A stretch of 44,231 nt of DNA. It comes from Allosalinactinospora lopnorensis (GTDB taxonomy: Bacteria; Actinomycetota; Actinomycetes; Streptosporangiales; Streptosporangiaceae). Shown here piece by piece: positions 44,186 to 44,231 of this stretch (position 1 is its first letter; every line of letters starts with the position of its first letter). The stretch is taken from positions 1-44,231 of the forward strand of contig NZ_LAJC01000050.1 of the NCBI RefSeq assembly GCF_000981225.1, written 5' to 3'. The notes beneath the pieces are model-generated. The model was not told the DNA's origin. It did not search any database and worked only from the letters and a program-made list of their open reading frames with translations. The position numbers and the translations under genes are program-made.

Positions 44186-44231
44186 TGCACCGGCGCCGGC
44201 CGGGCCGGAACGGCGCCGGTGACGCGGCCGC

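Overview
The window is GC-rich chromosomal DNA from an actinomycete. GC-rich third codon positions, mycothiol chemistry, a PimB-type mannosyltransferase, a dihaem QcrC, a DUF3043 protein and many GTG/TTG or leaderless starts all point there. Nocardiopsaceae (Nocardiopsis, Streptomonospora, Thermobifida) is my best guess. Gene order from plsC/fadD to cobS resembles, from memory, the Mycobacterium tuberculosis stretch around Rv2182c-Rv2208. I see no phage, transposase, CRISPR array, rRNA or tRNA, so this is core genome.

Layout. 0.1-2.7 kb: thiI converges on aroF (DAHP synthase), which has a leader with a short Phe/Trp/Tyr-rich peptide and an attenuator hairpin. 2.8-8.4 kb: a molybdopterin-domain protein, an esterase/membrane-protein pair, plsC, an endonuclease/exonuclease/phosphatase protein, a ROK glucokinase and a small helical protein. 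9-21.5 kb: fadD, pimB, two tandem NlpC/P60 hydrolases with long leaders, a NYN-domain protein, an exonuclease-UvrC fusion, a rhomboid protease, an Lrp ligand-binding protein, trpD and a receiver protein. 22-31.2 kb: the bc1-aa3 respiratory supercomplex as two convergent blocks (ctaE-qcrCAB rightward, ctaC-ctaD-ctaF leftward) with an L,D-transpeptidase between them. 31.6-36.3 kb: a TusA protein, rpsD, an iron-box-controlled DUF2470 protein, an adenosine kinase, erpA and glycerate kinase. 36.4-40.1 kb: a phage-shock/envelope-stress block (pspA, pspAA, htpX, pspAB) plus a mycothiol-dependent enzyme. 40.2-44.2 kb: DUF3043, an aldo/keto reductase, a small acidic protein, and cobU-cobS for cobalamin.

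Two points colour the whole annotation. First, at least eight and probably ten reading-frame breaks each look like one missing G or C in a G/C run. They hit housekeeping genes (qcrC, trpD, glk, cobU twice and others). This looks like base-level sequence error rather than gene decay, so these genes are annotated across the break. Second, the best regulatory signals are the aroF attenuator, a DtxR/IdeR-type iron box between rpsD and the DUF2470 gene, a KstR-like palindrome before fadD, and the shared promoter-plus-long-leader layout of the two NlpC/P60 genes.
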